Shown in pieces: positions 1 to 12,240 of a stretch of DNA of 64,000 nt (position 1 is its first letter; the number at the start of each line of letters is the position of its first letter). A model generated the notes under the pieces. It had not been told where the DNA came from. It did not search any database and saw only the letters and a list, made by a program, of their open reading frames with translations. Source of the DNA: Ustulina deusta (lineage: Eukaryota; Ascomycota; Sordariomycetes; Xylariales; Xylariaceae); contig JAJNNX010000006.1 in assembly GCA_023159155.1 (NCBI GenBank), forward strand, positions 186,001-250,000, given 5' to 3'. Position numbers and translations under genes: made by a program.

Positions 1-158
1 AAAATAATTAATATTTTATAAAAAAAAATAAACTTAGATTAACTAAGTAGTACTATCAAAGATTTTTAATAATAAACTAATCTTATTTTTAAAAAAAAAA
101 CTCCCTAAATATATAAAATTAATACAAAGCTTTTTATTTTTTTAGCTATTGCACTTAA
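1..158 (+). mobile_element. Fragment 1 of gypsy element G-0 (left segment, cut by window edge)
   Basis: This is a piece of a decayed Ty3/gypsy element in plus orientation. It aligns with 19080-19215 of element G-2 and continues, after the G-1 insertion, at 15500. Bases 154-158 (cttaa) are the left copy of the target-site duplication made by G-1; the right copy at 15500-15504 reads tttaa, one C-to-T change away. The 5' half of G-0 lies left of the window. Confidence 0.8.
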
Positions 159-223
159 TATCACGATTAGTCAAATAAAGCTTCTATAGCTAGTTTATTA
201 ATACTATAGACAAAAACTTTAAA

Positions 224-259
<36 letters not shown>

Positions 260-400
260 AGAGTTTATAAAATAAATAGATATAGACTTTATATATATAG
301 CTATAAAATTATAAATTAGTTTATATATAGACTTTCTATTTTATTGCTATATAGGTCTAAAGTTCTTACAAGTCTTAGTAAAACTATACTAATTATTATA
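159..400 (-). repeat. 3' LTR of G-1
   Basis: A 242-bp LTR with degraded TG...CA ends. It is the same sequence, in various orientations, as 15260-15499, 16410-16645, 22080-22320, 24737-24972 and 33737-33971. It holds a run of about 30 A that is a mixed purine tract in the 22080 copy. Confidence 0.88.
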
Positions 401-1979
401 CTACTTTTTTTTAAAACCAAAAGTTTAAACATAATTTTAACTTAAAGTTATTAATAATATTAAGTTTATATAGCTTTTTTATATTATATTGCTTTATTAT
501 TATTTTTATAATTGCTTGCAAATTTATTAGCTATTATTATATATATTTATTTTTATAGTTTTATAAAAAATCTAAAAGCTTTTTTATAAGTTTTATAAAA
601 TTGATTAAATTTAATTAGTATATTTTTAAAATTCTAAGCTATATACTAAATATTATTAAGATTGTAACTTTTTTAAGCAACTTAGTATTATAGCTTTTTG
701 CTTTTTTTATATATTTTTAATTATTTGATTTGTTTAACTTTAAATTTTATTTTATTATTAATATTTTTAGCTAAAAATAATAATTAAATTTATTAAAATA
801 AAAAGTTATTACTTATTTTTTATAATTAGTTAATATAAAATAAGTTTTTTATTTTATAAAAATTAAACAAATTAAAAATATAACTAAATTTTTATTTTTC
901 TAAAATTTTAAAAAATCTAATTAACTAAAAGTTTAATCTAATAGTTAGTACTTATATTATAAAGCTTTTTTTTTTTAAAAACTTTGTTTTTTATATTAAA
1001 ATCTATTAAGCATTTTTTTTTTTTAGTTTATAACTTGTACTATTTTTATATAAAAATTACTATATTATATGCTATTTTTTAAATATTCTAAGTTTAATAG
1101 ACTAGTTCGAATATTTATTACTTAATATTAAAATTTATAATAGTTTTATTAATATTTATTATTAAGAAGTTTTATGTTTTAATTCCTATTATTACTTTTA
1201 GTAGTTATATATTAATTAATAAATACTATAAAAAATTATATATAAAATTTAAAGCAAAAAAATAAATATTTTAATTGTTTTAATATTTATTAATATAAAA
1301 ATAAAGTTATTAGTCTAGTTTTTAATTAATTAATTTTATTACTTTTTAAATCTAAAAATAATAAATATTACTAAAATAATGCTTAGTATTTATAAAACTA
1401 TTAATTATTACTATAAACTTAAAAATAAATAGTTTTATATTATTTAATATTTATATATCTAATATACTAAAAAATTTATATAAACTTTTATAGTATTATA
1501 TAGCTAATAACTTTGCAATATTTGTTTTTTTGCTAAGTAAAATTATAATTAGATAGCTAAACTTATTTATAAATATTTATATATAGTTATAACCCTATTA
1601 ATTAGGTGGCATATTTTTATTATATATTACTATATATTGCTATATTATAGCTAATATAAAGAATAAATAAAAAACCAAAAGTTTTATTTTAATAATATTT
1701 TATTTTTTTTATAGTTATAATAATTATATATATATTATTTATAATTATATTTTAAGTAAAACTAGTAATATTTTTATTTTAATATTTTAATTGTTTTATA
1801 TTAACTTTAGTATATAATAATTAAAAATATATAAACTTTTTAAATTAAAATTATATAAAAAAAAACTTTTTATTTAAAATAATTTTAAATACGTATAGCT
1901 TTTTGTTTTTATTTTTTAGATTTTATAGCTAGTTTTTTTGTTTAATTAAGTTTATTAGGTTAGCTTTTTAAAAAATATT

Positions 1980-3600
1980 AAATAAAAAGTCTATAGTTAA
2001 TATAAAACTTAATATTTTATTAAATAGAACTAATATTAATTTTTTTTTTTTGCTTTTTTAGCTTTAATTATAAAAAGTTTAGTTATTTTTTTTAATAAAA
2101 CATTAATTACTATATTTTTTTATTTTAATTAATATTAAAAAATAATATTAAAGTTTAATAAAAAGTTAGCTTGATATATTTATTATATTAATAAAATCTA
2201 TTTATTTAAAAAATATAATAAAGCTTAATAATTAATTGTTATAAAAAATTTAGTTTTAAAAAGCTCTAGGTAGTAATATTTTAAAATTTATATTATTACT
2301 AAAAATTTGTAGTTTTAAATTAAATAAGCTTGCTTAATTAATATTATTATTTTGAAAAAATATTTTATAAGTTTTTAAGTTATATTTTTTTATTACTACT
2401 AAATAATTTTTTTTATTATATTATATAAAATATTTATTTTTATTTATATTAGTTAGCCGGGCTTAAAAAAAGCTAAAATAAATATTTTATATATTAGTAG
2501 TTTTATATATTTAAAAGTTTATTTTTATTTTAGTCCTATTATAAATAGCTTATTTTTTTAAATAATTAATTTAAAAAAGTAGTAATTTTGTTAATATAGT
2601 AAATAAATATATAAATATAATTATAAAGCTTAAAAAATAACTAGATTAATTTAGTATTTTTAAAATTATTAAAGTTTTAATTTAGGATTATTTAAATTTT
2701 TATAAAATTAATTCTAATTTTTATTTTAGTTTTTATAACTATTTTTAAATAATTAATAATAAATATATTAAAATAAAACTTTTTAATATTTTTTTAATAT
2801 TTAGTTTAATATAAATAATAAATTATTTTTTTATAATAAGTTTAGTACTATTTTTTAGTTTTAAAATAAATCAAAATATTATTTATATAAATATTTAGAA
2901 ATTTATTTAGAAATTTTTAAATTTATATATTAATAAAAGCTTATTACTAAGCAGGTCTTATTTTTAAACTAAATAATAAAACTTTTTATTAAAATATTTT
3001 TTTATAAATTTAAAAAAAAAAATAGTATAATTTTATAATTAATAATAATTAATAAAAAGTTTTAATAATATTTAGTTTTATAAAATAAATAGTATTATAA
3101 TAATTAAATATAGTATTATTAATATTTAAAATTAGCATAATTTAATTTTTTAAATATATATTTTTTTTATTAATAATTAATTATAAATTTATATTTAATT
3201 AACTTAAGTTTAAATATAAACAAAATAAAAATAATATTTAAGTTTATATTTTATTTAATAAAATTTATAACTAATAGCTTATTTATAAACTTTTTTTTAA
3301 ATAAAATAAACTATATAAATATTTAATATTAATAAAGCTTAAATGTATATTTTTTATTATTAAGTTCTAGTATTATATTAAATTTTAGTTATAATAATAA
3401 TAAAGTTTTAGATTTTTTTTTAAAAAAGAATCTTTTTAGGTATAATAGCTAAAAACCTAAAAAGCTTTATACTAACTTTATATATTTAAAGTTTTTTTTT
3501 TTTTAAAATAAAATTAGTTTATTATTAAAAATCTTTTATAGTATTACTTAATTAATTTAAAGTTTTTTTTTTTTATAAAATATTAATTATTTTTAAATCT
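1980..3600 (-). pseudogene. Gypsy pol remnant (RT and RNase H) of G-1
   Basis: Decayed pol gene on the minus strand. The reverse-transcriptase catalytic box is at 2863-2889 and reads Y-I-N-N-I-L-I-Y, that is the YxDD box with both Asp codons changed to Asn by G-to-A transitions. The C-terminal part of RNase H (the stretch that is normally TDH...AL.YFL) lies at about 2050-2290, aligned with 20170-20420 in G-2. Many in-frame stops are present, mostly TAA/TAG as expected from RIP of CAA, CAG and TGG. No function is expected. Confidence 0.75.
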
Positions 3601-4321
3601 TTTTTAAATAGTTTAGTATAGTTATTTTTAATTATTATAAACTTAATTATCATAAGTTTTTTTAAAGTTTTTTTAGTTAGTTGTTTTTATTTATTTTATT
3701 AAAAATAATTTTAAAAATTTTATATAATTTTTTTAATAGTAGCTTAGTTTTTTTTAAAAAAATTACTATATAAACCTTTTTTGTTTTAAGTTTAAAGGTT
3801 TTAGGTTTTTTTTTTATTTTTTTAGTTTTAGTTATTTTTAAAATAATTGTTTTATTTTTAAAAAGTTGTTTTAATATTTAATAATATTTTTTTAACGTTT
3901 AATTATATTAATTAATATTTTTTTATATTTCTAGGTCTATATTTTATTATTTATAACTAAAAAGTTTAATTATAATTATTAGCAAAAAATAAGCTAATAA
4001 AAATAAATTATTTAGTTAGATTAATTATTATTTTTAAGTTTTTATTAAAATATTTTGTTTTATTAATTATTAATTTTTATAATATATATTAAATATTTAT
4101 AAACTTTACTAATTATTTTATTTTAATAGTTATAAAACTTTTAAAATTTAACTAAATAAACTATTTTTATTTTTAATTATTATTTGATTTATTATATAAA
4201 CTTATAATTAATTATTAAAAAAATATAAGCTTTAGTATTATATAAAACTAAAGTTTTTATTTTAATACTATTAATTTATAATTAAGTAAATATTTTAAAA
4301 ATAATTGATTTGTTTTAGTTA

Positions 4322-4326
4322 TATAT
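4322..4326. repeat. Left target-site duplication of element A (tatat)
   Basis: The five bases before the 5' LTR are identical to 13676-13680 after the 3' LTR. The uninterrupted host sequence is seen (inverted) in G-2 at about 18250-18290, which confirms the insertion point. Confidence 0.85.
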
Positions 4327-4555
4327 TGTTACGGGCAAGGCTAGCCTTAAGAGCCTTGCTGATTAATAGAAGTTCTAGACCTCCGCCGGAACTTACGGAA
4401 CTTCTTACAGAAGTGCGTTAGAACTTCGCGCTAGCAATACGTTAATAGTTATATAGCTACAAAGACTTTGCTCTCGCAAAGGTTTTTTTTTTTTTTCGTT
4501 TTTTAAGTTAGTTAATAAACAGTATTTTTTAGCTATTTAGCTAAATCTTTTTATA
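4327..4555 (+). repeat. 5' LTR of element A
   Basis: Starts TGTTACGGGCAAGG and ends with a mutated CA. It aligns over its whole length to 13446-13675. It contains GC-rich islands (ccgccggaactt, ttcgcgctagc) kept despite the AT-rich surroundings. Confidence 0.9.
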
Positions 4556-4901
4556 TATTAACTAACTTTGTTTTTTTTAAATAGCGTTAGTATAGCTTAT
4601 TAGCTGCGTAGCACTAGAGAAGTTATAAAAAACCCTACGGAAAGGCTACCTTTTTAATAAGCAGCTTTTAAAAAATTTAGCAACCAAATATTTTAAATTA
4701 TTAAATAAGAACTAAACAAGCAGCTTAGTACTATAAATAATTCGATTTTTTTTATTTTTATATAAGTATAAAAAAATCTAATAAGCTATATTAACTATTT
4801 TATTATAAAAATTAAACAGTTTTATAGCAACTTTTTTTTAGTAATAAGCTATAAATCTTAATAAATCTTATAATAAATTTAGCACTAATAATTTTAAAAG
4901 T
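4556..4901 (+). other. Leader region of element A
   Basis: Untranslated leader between the 5' LTR and nested element B. It holds a small GC-richer patch at about 4583-4665. I could not identify a convincing primer-binding site because of the mutation load. Confidence 0.5.
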
Positions 4902-5205
4902 TGTTGGAACAATATTGCTAGGTCAATCGTATGCCATATTCGGTACAGCCATCTTGGCTACTTTGGTAGCCAAGTTGAGTAGTTGGGCCTATATAGGCCC
5001 ATATGGCCAGGGGCTAGGTGGACCCTCCGTACTTTATACAAAAGGTATACCTAGCACCTCCTATACCTTCCAAATCCTTTCCTTTTCTTTCTTTTAAACA
5101 AGGCACCGAATATAGTATAATATATTATATAGTATTTGCTTTTATAGATCTATTTTACGTACATTGTACGTATACATATACTACCTAGGGTAAAGCTTAC
5201 TAATA
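4902..5205 (+). repeat. 5' LTR of element B
   Basis: 304 bp, aligned end to end with 6750-7053; the left copy is much less mutated (for example tgggcctatataggcccatatggcc is nearly intact). It contains the palindrome-like ggcctatataggcc block and an open frame of 60 codons that I regard as a by-product of the low mutation load. Confidence 0.85.
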
Positions 5206-5292
5206 TTAATTAGTAAATTAACTAGCAAACTTATAGATTAGCAAAATAAAAAAAATAAAGCTATACCAGCTATTATATAATAATTCCAAAAC

Positions 5293-5702
5293 TTTCTGCC
5301 CAGCAGAAAAAATATAAGCAATATATTATATAAAAATTAAATAAAATATATTCTGCTTAGCAAAATATATTCTAATTAACTTTTTATATAAATTATTATA
5401 TTAAACTAATATTTAGTTTTAATTTTTAGATTTTTTGCTTAGCAAAAAAAAAAAAACAAGTTAAACTAATTATACTATTTTATTTAGTAAAGCAAAAAAT
5501 CAAAAGTTAACTATAAAGCTATTTTTATATTTTTTTCTTTTTTGTATAACCTATATATAAAACTTTATATTTTTATTCCAAACTAGACTGTTTATTTTTA
5601 ATTATATTCCGCCTAGCAAAACTAAAAAAAAAAGTTCGATTAGCTTTATATAATCTTTTTTTATATATAATGTATTTATAACTATTATTCCGCTTAGCAA
5701 AC
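5293..5702. repeat. Five dispersed small palindromes in the interior of B
   Basis: Five copies of a short imperfect palindrome of the type TTCTGCTTAGCAAAA occur at 5293-5310, 5351-5366, 5431-5448, 5607-5622 and 5688-5702. Each can form a small hairpin with a GC pair-rich stem. The function is unknown; they may be secondary-structure elements of the transcript or insertion footprints. Confidence 0.6.
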
Positions 5703-6749
5703 CAAACTATAAAATTAACTATAAGCTTTTTTATAACTTTTACCTTTTATATAACCAACCTGCATATAAAAGACTTTTAAATACCCTTTTTTTGTACGGC
5801 CACTTTTAACCCTATATAAAATAAACCAAACTTTTTCTTTTTTCTTTTTTTTTTCCAACCCTTCGTACAACTAGCGTACAAAAACTACTCAAATACCCCT
5901 ATACAGCTGTTTTTTTTTTTTAACCCCGTATAGGCCGGATTAACCCTACCCCCCCCCTTTCTATTAACCTATTGTACAAACAGCTAAACAACTTTTTTTT
6001 TAGCTACTATATGCTATAATAACTAAACCTTTAACTAAATCTTTATATAAAAATTTAGCTAAAAAAAACAATATTTTAATAAAGCTTTAGCAAAAATATA
6101 TTAGTTTTATATACTAAACTAATATAAACTTTTGTTTTAAACAAATATATTAAATAAATAACTAAAAACTATTTATAATATATTTTATAATTATTATGTT
6201 TAAATATATAACTAAACAAAAACCTAAATATAAAATAGTATTAAAAATATATAATAATTTTTATAAATAGATAGCTAAATATTTTAATTAAATTAATTAA
6301 TAATTTTAAAAAGAATTAATCAAAATAATTAAACAAAACAGATCGTATGGACTTTTTTAAAAAATATTATATACTAATAAACTTATTTAACTTTTTAATA
6401 AAAAATTATAACTACTAAACAACTTATTTTAGCTATTTACCTATTTTTAAGCCCCTATCTAGCAGGATTTTTTTATTTTTTTTTATTTTTTAATTTTGGT
6501 TAAAGAATTGTTTCGGTCTATATAAAACATTTGTTTTAGCCGAACAGAAAGGGCCAGCTATAAGGCTAGCTATACAAAAAAAAAAAAAAAAAAACTTGTT
6601 TTTTAGGTATTAAATAGAATTAGGCCTCTGCTAAGCATAAATTTTTGTTTTTTGCTATATAAAATATTTGTTTTGACCGTACGCATTTTTATACTTAATT
6701 TTTTATTTATACGATTGACCTACCAATATAACAAAAAAAAAATAATCAG

Positions 6750-7053
6750 TATTAGAACAATATTATTAAATCAATCGTATGTTATATTTAATACAGCCAT
6801 TTTGGCTACTTTAGTAGCCAAGTTAGGTAGTTAGGCCTATATGGGCCTATATAGCCAGGGGCTAGGTGGACCCTTTATACTTTATATAAAAAGTATACCG
6901 AGTACTTCCTATACCTTTTAAATCCTTTTTTTCTTTTTCTTTTAAATAAAGTACTAAACATAGTATAATATATTGTATAGTGTTCGCCTTTACAGATCTG
7001 TCTTATGTACGTTATATATACACGTATGCTACCTAAAGTAGAGCTTACCAACA
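6750..7053 (+). repeat. 3' LTR of element B
   Basis: 304 bp; starts tattagaac (TG mutated to TA) after an A-rich tract and ends ccaaca. Confidence 0.85.
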
Positions 7054-8690
7054 AAAAGCAATTTTTATTTAAAAAATATTTAATAAAAAAGCTACTTGTT
7101 TTATTAATAAACTTTTTACTAATAATTTTAAAAAAAAACTTTTTTAATAGCTTAAAAAGTTTACTAGTTTTTATATAAAGTTTTTTATATAAAAAATAAC
7201 TATAAAATATAAACTAGCTTAAAATATTAAATTTATTAAAAAAAATACTAATAAGTTTTATATTATTAATAAAACGTTTAATAATTTTGCAATAATAAAT
7301 ATATAGCTATTTTTTATTATAAAGAGGCGTACCAATATATAAAACCTTACCGAGTTCATAGCATACCTTTATAAGTATTACTTTAATATTAATTAAATAA
7401 AAAAATTAGCTTAAAACTTGTTTTTTTTTAAGTAAGGCTTAAAAATATTTTTTATATTTTTTTTAAAATAAAAAAGAACTTTTGCTTATATAAATAGTAC
7501 TTTTTAAAATAATACTATAAAGCTTACTATTTTAAAAGGAGCTATTAATGCTTAATTAGTAAATAAGCTAATTTTATATAACTTGTTATTAAATTATACT
7601 AAATAGATATATAATATAATAACTATAGTAGGTTATCTAAAAAAGCATAGCTTTTATTATTTTTTTAGTTAAAAAGTAAATAATAAGTCTTTATTAAAAT
7701 AACTATTTTTTTTTTTGCTACCTATAATAAACACGCAAAAAAATATAAAAATAATAGGGGTAAGAGCTACTAATTTTTTTTTTGTTTAAAACAAACCTAA
7801 AGCTTAATAAGTAGCAAACAAAAAGATAAACAAGCAAAAAGCAAATAAATAATATTTGTAATATAGAAAAAGCAGCTATTTTATTACTAAATATTTGTTT
7901 ATTTTTGCTTAATAATTTATAAAAACTAGAAATAAAATGAAAATTACTAGTATAGCAGCAAAGCAAAATATAAAAATAATAAATAATAAAAACTTAAAAA
8001 ACAAATAATTTTTATTTTTAGTTACTAATAAAAATATGTAAAAGATTTAATTTTTATAAGTTTAATAGTAAAATTAGAACAGCTAATAAATAGCCTACTT
8101 TTTATTATAGATTTTATTTATAATAAAATATTAATTATTAAAATAATAGTTAATTAAAATTATAAGTATATAGCTATAATAAGCAACTTTTTAGTTTAAC
8201 GTTTATAATTACTGCATATTTTTATTAGCTTAAAAAAGCTAAAAAAAGCAGTAATAAAACAAAAAATTATTAATAAAATAATATATATTAAGTCTAATAA
8301 TAATAAGTTTTAATAAAAAATATTAGTATATATAGTTTTTTGCTTAAAATATAATATTATTTTAAAAAAACTTTAAATAAAATAATTAGAAATAATTTAT
8401 ATTACTTATAAATATATAATTAGTAGAAAATAAGTTAGAGATTTTAAAATATAAAAAACTAGATTTATTTTGTAGATTAAAAGTATTAAAAAAATATATA
8501 ATATATACTAACTTAATAGAATAGTTTTTATTATAGAAATAAAAAGGCTATAATATATTAAAATAGCTAATATTTTAATATTTGTTATTATATTAGTAGA
8601 TATTATAAAAGCTTTAGTATTAAAAGACCTAATTTTATTACTATCCTAATTATTAAAAAAATTAAAAAATTAGGCCCTATTATTTAATAG
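7054..8690 (+). pseudogene. Probable gag region of element A, fully degraded
   Basis: By position between leader and RT this should be the gag/protease part of the gypsy element. No zinc knuckle or protease motif could be recognised because nearly all Gly, Asp and Arg codons are mutated. Assigned by order only. Confidence 0.4.
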
Positions 8691-9970
8691 AGCAGCAAAA
8701 AATAAGCTTTTTTTATATTATAAAAGAGCTAATTATAAAATACTACTTTTATAAACTCTTAAAAAAATAAACCTTTAAGTATTATAAAAGCTTTTTTATA
8801 AAATATTATAAAATAAGCTAGTAGTATTAAAAAAAATATTAATAGAGCTACTAAACAAAAGTCATATTAAAGCTAATAGTTTATTTATAAGTATTTTTGT
8901 TTTTTTGTAAAAAAACCAAAAAAAAGGTTATATTTTTGCGTTAATTATAGGGCATTTAATGCTATAACCTAAACAAACAGATATTTTTTTTTTATTAAAA
9001 AAATACTAATAAATTTTTTTAAAGCTTATTAGTTTATAAAGCTTAATATCTAAGCAGTTTTTTATAAACTATATATTAAAAAAAATAAAAATAAAAAATA
9101 GTTTTCTATACAAGGTTTAGCTTGTTTGAATAGTTAGTAACCTCTTTTAGATTATTTAGTGCTTCTGCTACGTTTTAGCGCTATATAAACGTTATTTTAT
9201 GCTTATACTTAAATATTTTTATTTTTATATATATAAATAATGTTCTAATATAATTAAATAGATTAAAAAAAAACTATTTAAAAAAAATAAAACAAATTTT
9301 AAGCGCTTTATAAGCTATAAGCTTATATTTTAATATTAATAAATATAAATTTAAAATAATTATAATAAAATATTTAGGATTTATTATTAAAGCTAAAATA
9401 AAAATATAAATAAACTTTAAAAAAATAAGAGCTATTTATAAATAAAAAGTTTTTAAATTGCTTAAAAGCATAAAAAGCTTTTTAAGCTTTATAAACTTTT
9501 ATAAGTAATTTATATTAAAATATATTAATATTATAGTATTATTTATAGCTTTAATTAAAAAAAAGATCTTATTTTGCTAAAAGAATATAAAAAATACTGC
9601 TTTTAAATAGCTTAAGTTATTTTTTATATTAGAACTAGTTTTTGCTTAATTTAACTTAAGCAAGCTTATAATATTAAAAGTAGATTGCTTTAGAGCGGTT
9701 TATAATAGTTATTTATTTTAAAATAATAAGCATAAACTTTTTTGCTTAATAATATATTTTTTATAAAAACTTTTACTTGCAGAAAATAATTATAAAATTT
9801 ATAATAAAAAGTTTTTAGTAATTATAAACTATATAAATATATAAAATAATAAGCTATAAAGCTTTAAAAAAGTATTTTTAATGTTTTTAAACTATAAAAA
9901 CTTAAAATATTTTATAACTTTAAAAACTTTTTTAAAAAAATAAATTAGGTAAGCTAAGTTTTTAGTTAAC
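8690..9970 (+). pseudogene. Gypsy RT and RNase H remnant of element A
   Basis: Plus-strand pol remnant. At about 8934-8970 the frame reads F-C-V-N-Y-R-A-F-N-A-I, the gypsy motif FCVDYRALN with Asp mutated. At 9230-9250 it reads Y-I-N-N-V-L-I, the YxDD box with both catalytic Asp lost. RNase H follows at about 9660-9960, recognisable from its order of hydrophobic, Lys-Leu-Leu and Asn-Tyr-x-Ile blocks. RT before RNase H with no integrase in front is the Ty3/gypsy order. Numerous TAA/TAG stops are present. The gene is dead. Confidence 0.8.
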
Positions 9971-11600
9971 TTTAGGTTTATATTTATTTATAAAATAAAA
10001 ATAGATAATACCTAGCTAGACGCCTTATTATAAAAAAAGCAAAACCTATTTTTAAGAATAAACAAACAACTTATTTAAAAAAAATTTATATTATTTTATT
10101 AGAAATAAATAGTTTTTAAGCTATATAGTAATATAAAAATAGGCTTATTAAGGTTCTAAAAAAATAGATTATTTTTAGAACACTAGGTCTTTATATATAA
10201 AAATTTCTAATAAGCTTAAAATATTGTATTAAATTAAGTTTTTAGCTATTAGTTAATAATTAAAACTATAAAAAATAATAAATAAAAGTTCTTACTAGAT
10301 ATAAAAATAAATAAAAAGTTTTTAAATATTAATATTTTAAAATGTAAAATTAGGGCAAACAATATTTTGTAATATTAAAATTGTATATAAGTACTAGACT
10401 AGGAGCTACTTTAAACTAGCTTAATTTAGAACTATTATAATTTAATATTAATAAAATACTTAAAAAAAAATAAAACTATAATAATTTTAGCTAAGAGCTA
10501 TTTTTAGTTAAGTATATACTAGATAGTATGCTGTTTTATTAATAATTATAATATATATAGTAAAAAAACTATTTAAAAATATAAAAAATAAAGCTTTTTT
10601 AAGCTATTTTTAGTTCTAAAGTAGTTTTAGAACAAGCTATTTATAGATTTTATAATAAATCTTTTTATAATAAAAAATAATAACTTATTTTTTATTATAG
10701 TAATTATTAATAAATTAAATAAAATAGTTATTATTAAAGCTATATAATTAATAAATATAAAAATATATATTAAGTAGTTTATATATTATTTTTAGCGCTT
10801 TTATAGATTTTTAAAAGTAATTATTAGTAATAAAAAACAAATTAAATAAAAAATTTCTAGTAATATTTTTATAAACTAGTTAAAATAAAACAAAAATTAA
10901 GTATTGCTTATTATTTTAAAACAGATAGTGCTATAAAAAAAGCTAACTAAAAAGTTCTAGTTTATTTTTGTATATTTATTACTTATATATAACTAGATTA
11001 GAAAGTATTACTATTAGGTATAATATTAGCAATTAATAATAAAGATTTTTTTATAATAAAACTAAACTTATTTTTTGCTTAATATAAATACTATATAAAC
11101 TTAATTAAACTAATAATTTGTTTGTTTATATTAACTAAAGAACAAAAAATATTAGTTAAAATATTTATTTAATAATTAAAAAACGCTTAAAAGTTTGCTT
11201 AAACTGCTATAGTTGCAGTATAATAGTATATAAAAAAAATAGCTAATAATAAATATAGTCCTACGGACTACTTTAAAAAAAAAGATTAAGTATAGCTAAA
11301 CTTAAAAAATATTACTATAGATTAACTCTTTTAGAAACTAGCATAGCTTTATTTTAAATATAAAATAACTAAAGTTATAAGTTCTTATATAATAAAGCTA
11401 AATATTTCTAAAAAAATATATAATTATTTTTATATTAATTTTTTATAACAAGTAGCTATAGATTTTTTTTTATTATAGGTTAACTTAAATATATAACTGC
11501 TAGTAGTATTATTTAAAAATAATAAATTTTAAATAAAAAGTATTTTATAAGCAAAAAACAACCAAAAAAAAAGCTAGGGTAAGCCTATTTGCCGCAAAAT
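9970..11600 (+). pseudogene. Probable integrase part of element A, degraded
   Basis: This lies directly after RNase H, where a gypsy integrase belongs. I could not place the HHCC or DDE residues with confidence, so it is assigned by position. Confidence 0.4.
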
Positions 11601-11826
11601 CAGAGTTAAGTAAGCTAATTATTAGCAACCTATATAAGAACCTTTTAATAATTTTGCTAATATTGTAGCTCTAAAATAGTTTGAAGCTAAATATAGAAAC
11701 GCTTATATATACAAAGGCCCTACTGCTAAGAGGAGGAGCTAATAGAAACAAACTAGCTAGTAAGCTGGTATGGTTCGTGCTATAATTAAGAATTATTATT
11801 TTTTTTTTTAAATTCTATTACTAATA

Positions 11827-12240
11827 TTATAGGTTATCACAGGCCAAGGAACAGAGATCGAGCGCGCAGGGAACTGAGAGAAAGCCCACCGAGGGCATTC
11901 GCATTGATTTTTGGCTATAAGGCCGCTAGACCTCTGCGTTATCCTTATCTTTATTACTAGCCCTATCTATTCTACCGGGACGTAGCTGCTTATAAGCAGA
12001 GCTTAAAGCGCTACTGGACTATTCTTTAGCAAACATATAAATAGAAGGACTAGGCTTATTAGCAGACGCCGAACTGCTAAGGCCCAGAAACAAATATTTT
12101 ATATAAATACTTATTATATATTTAATAATGCCTAAATAATTATTAATAGTTATAAAGCTATTAGCGAGCCGCTTTATACCTAAAACGTAACGTTTAGTAG
12201 CTACTATATTATGTTTAATAGCTATAGTTATATATTTAAA
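11827..12240 (-). pseudogene. Low-stop antisense reading frame in the 3' part of element A
   Basis: On the minus strand, ending at a TAA at 11829-11827, one frame runs for 137 codons with only two stops before it (both TAG, which RIP makes from CAG or TGG). The part nearest its C-terminus (11830-12010) is a GC-rich island. It reads as ordinary protein, Ser/Ala-rich then Lys/Asp-rich, with a Cys/Leu-rich C-terminal end. The same frame can be followed upstream to about 12660 with rising stop density. It is opposite to the sense of pol. I recognise no family. It could be an extra gene carried by the element, a captured host exon or chance. Confidence 0.4.

Larger units (their letters stand above)
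4902..7053 (+). mobile_element. Short LTR element B, probably a non-autonomous copia relative, inserted in A
   Basis: A 2,152-bp element with 304-bp LTRs (4902-5205 and 6750-7053). The LTRs start TGTTGGAAC and end CCAACA, an inverted terminal match, in the less mutated ends. Flanks are aaaagt before and aaaagc after, compatible with a duplication carrying one C-to-T change. The 1.5-kb interior has no recognisable pol domain, so it could not code for its own RT. The 3' halves of the LTRs resemble the K/C copia LTRs (same tagtataatatattatat and ttttacgta blocks), and the bases after the 5' LTR (ttaattagta) match those after the K 5' LTR. Confidence 0.78.

Noticed and set aside
4915..5097. 60-codon frame as a gene
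   Set aside because: It lies wholly inside the 5' LTR of element B; the equivalent frame in the 3' LTR is broken.
6652..6834. 60-codon frame spanning the end of element B
   Set aside because: It runs across the interior/LTR junction of a transposon and has no domain.
7718..7966. 82-codon minus-strand frame as a membrane protein
   Set aside because: It is antisense in the gag region of element A; its Leu/Phe/Ile richness follows from AT-rich composition.
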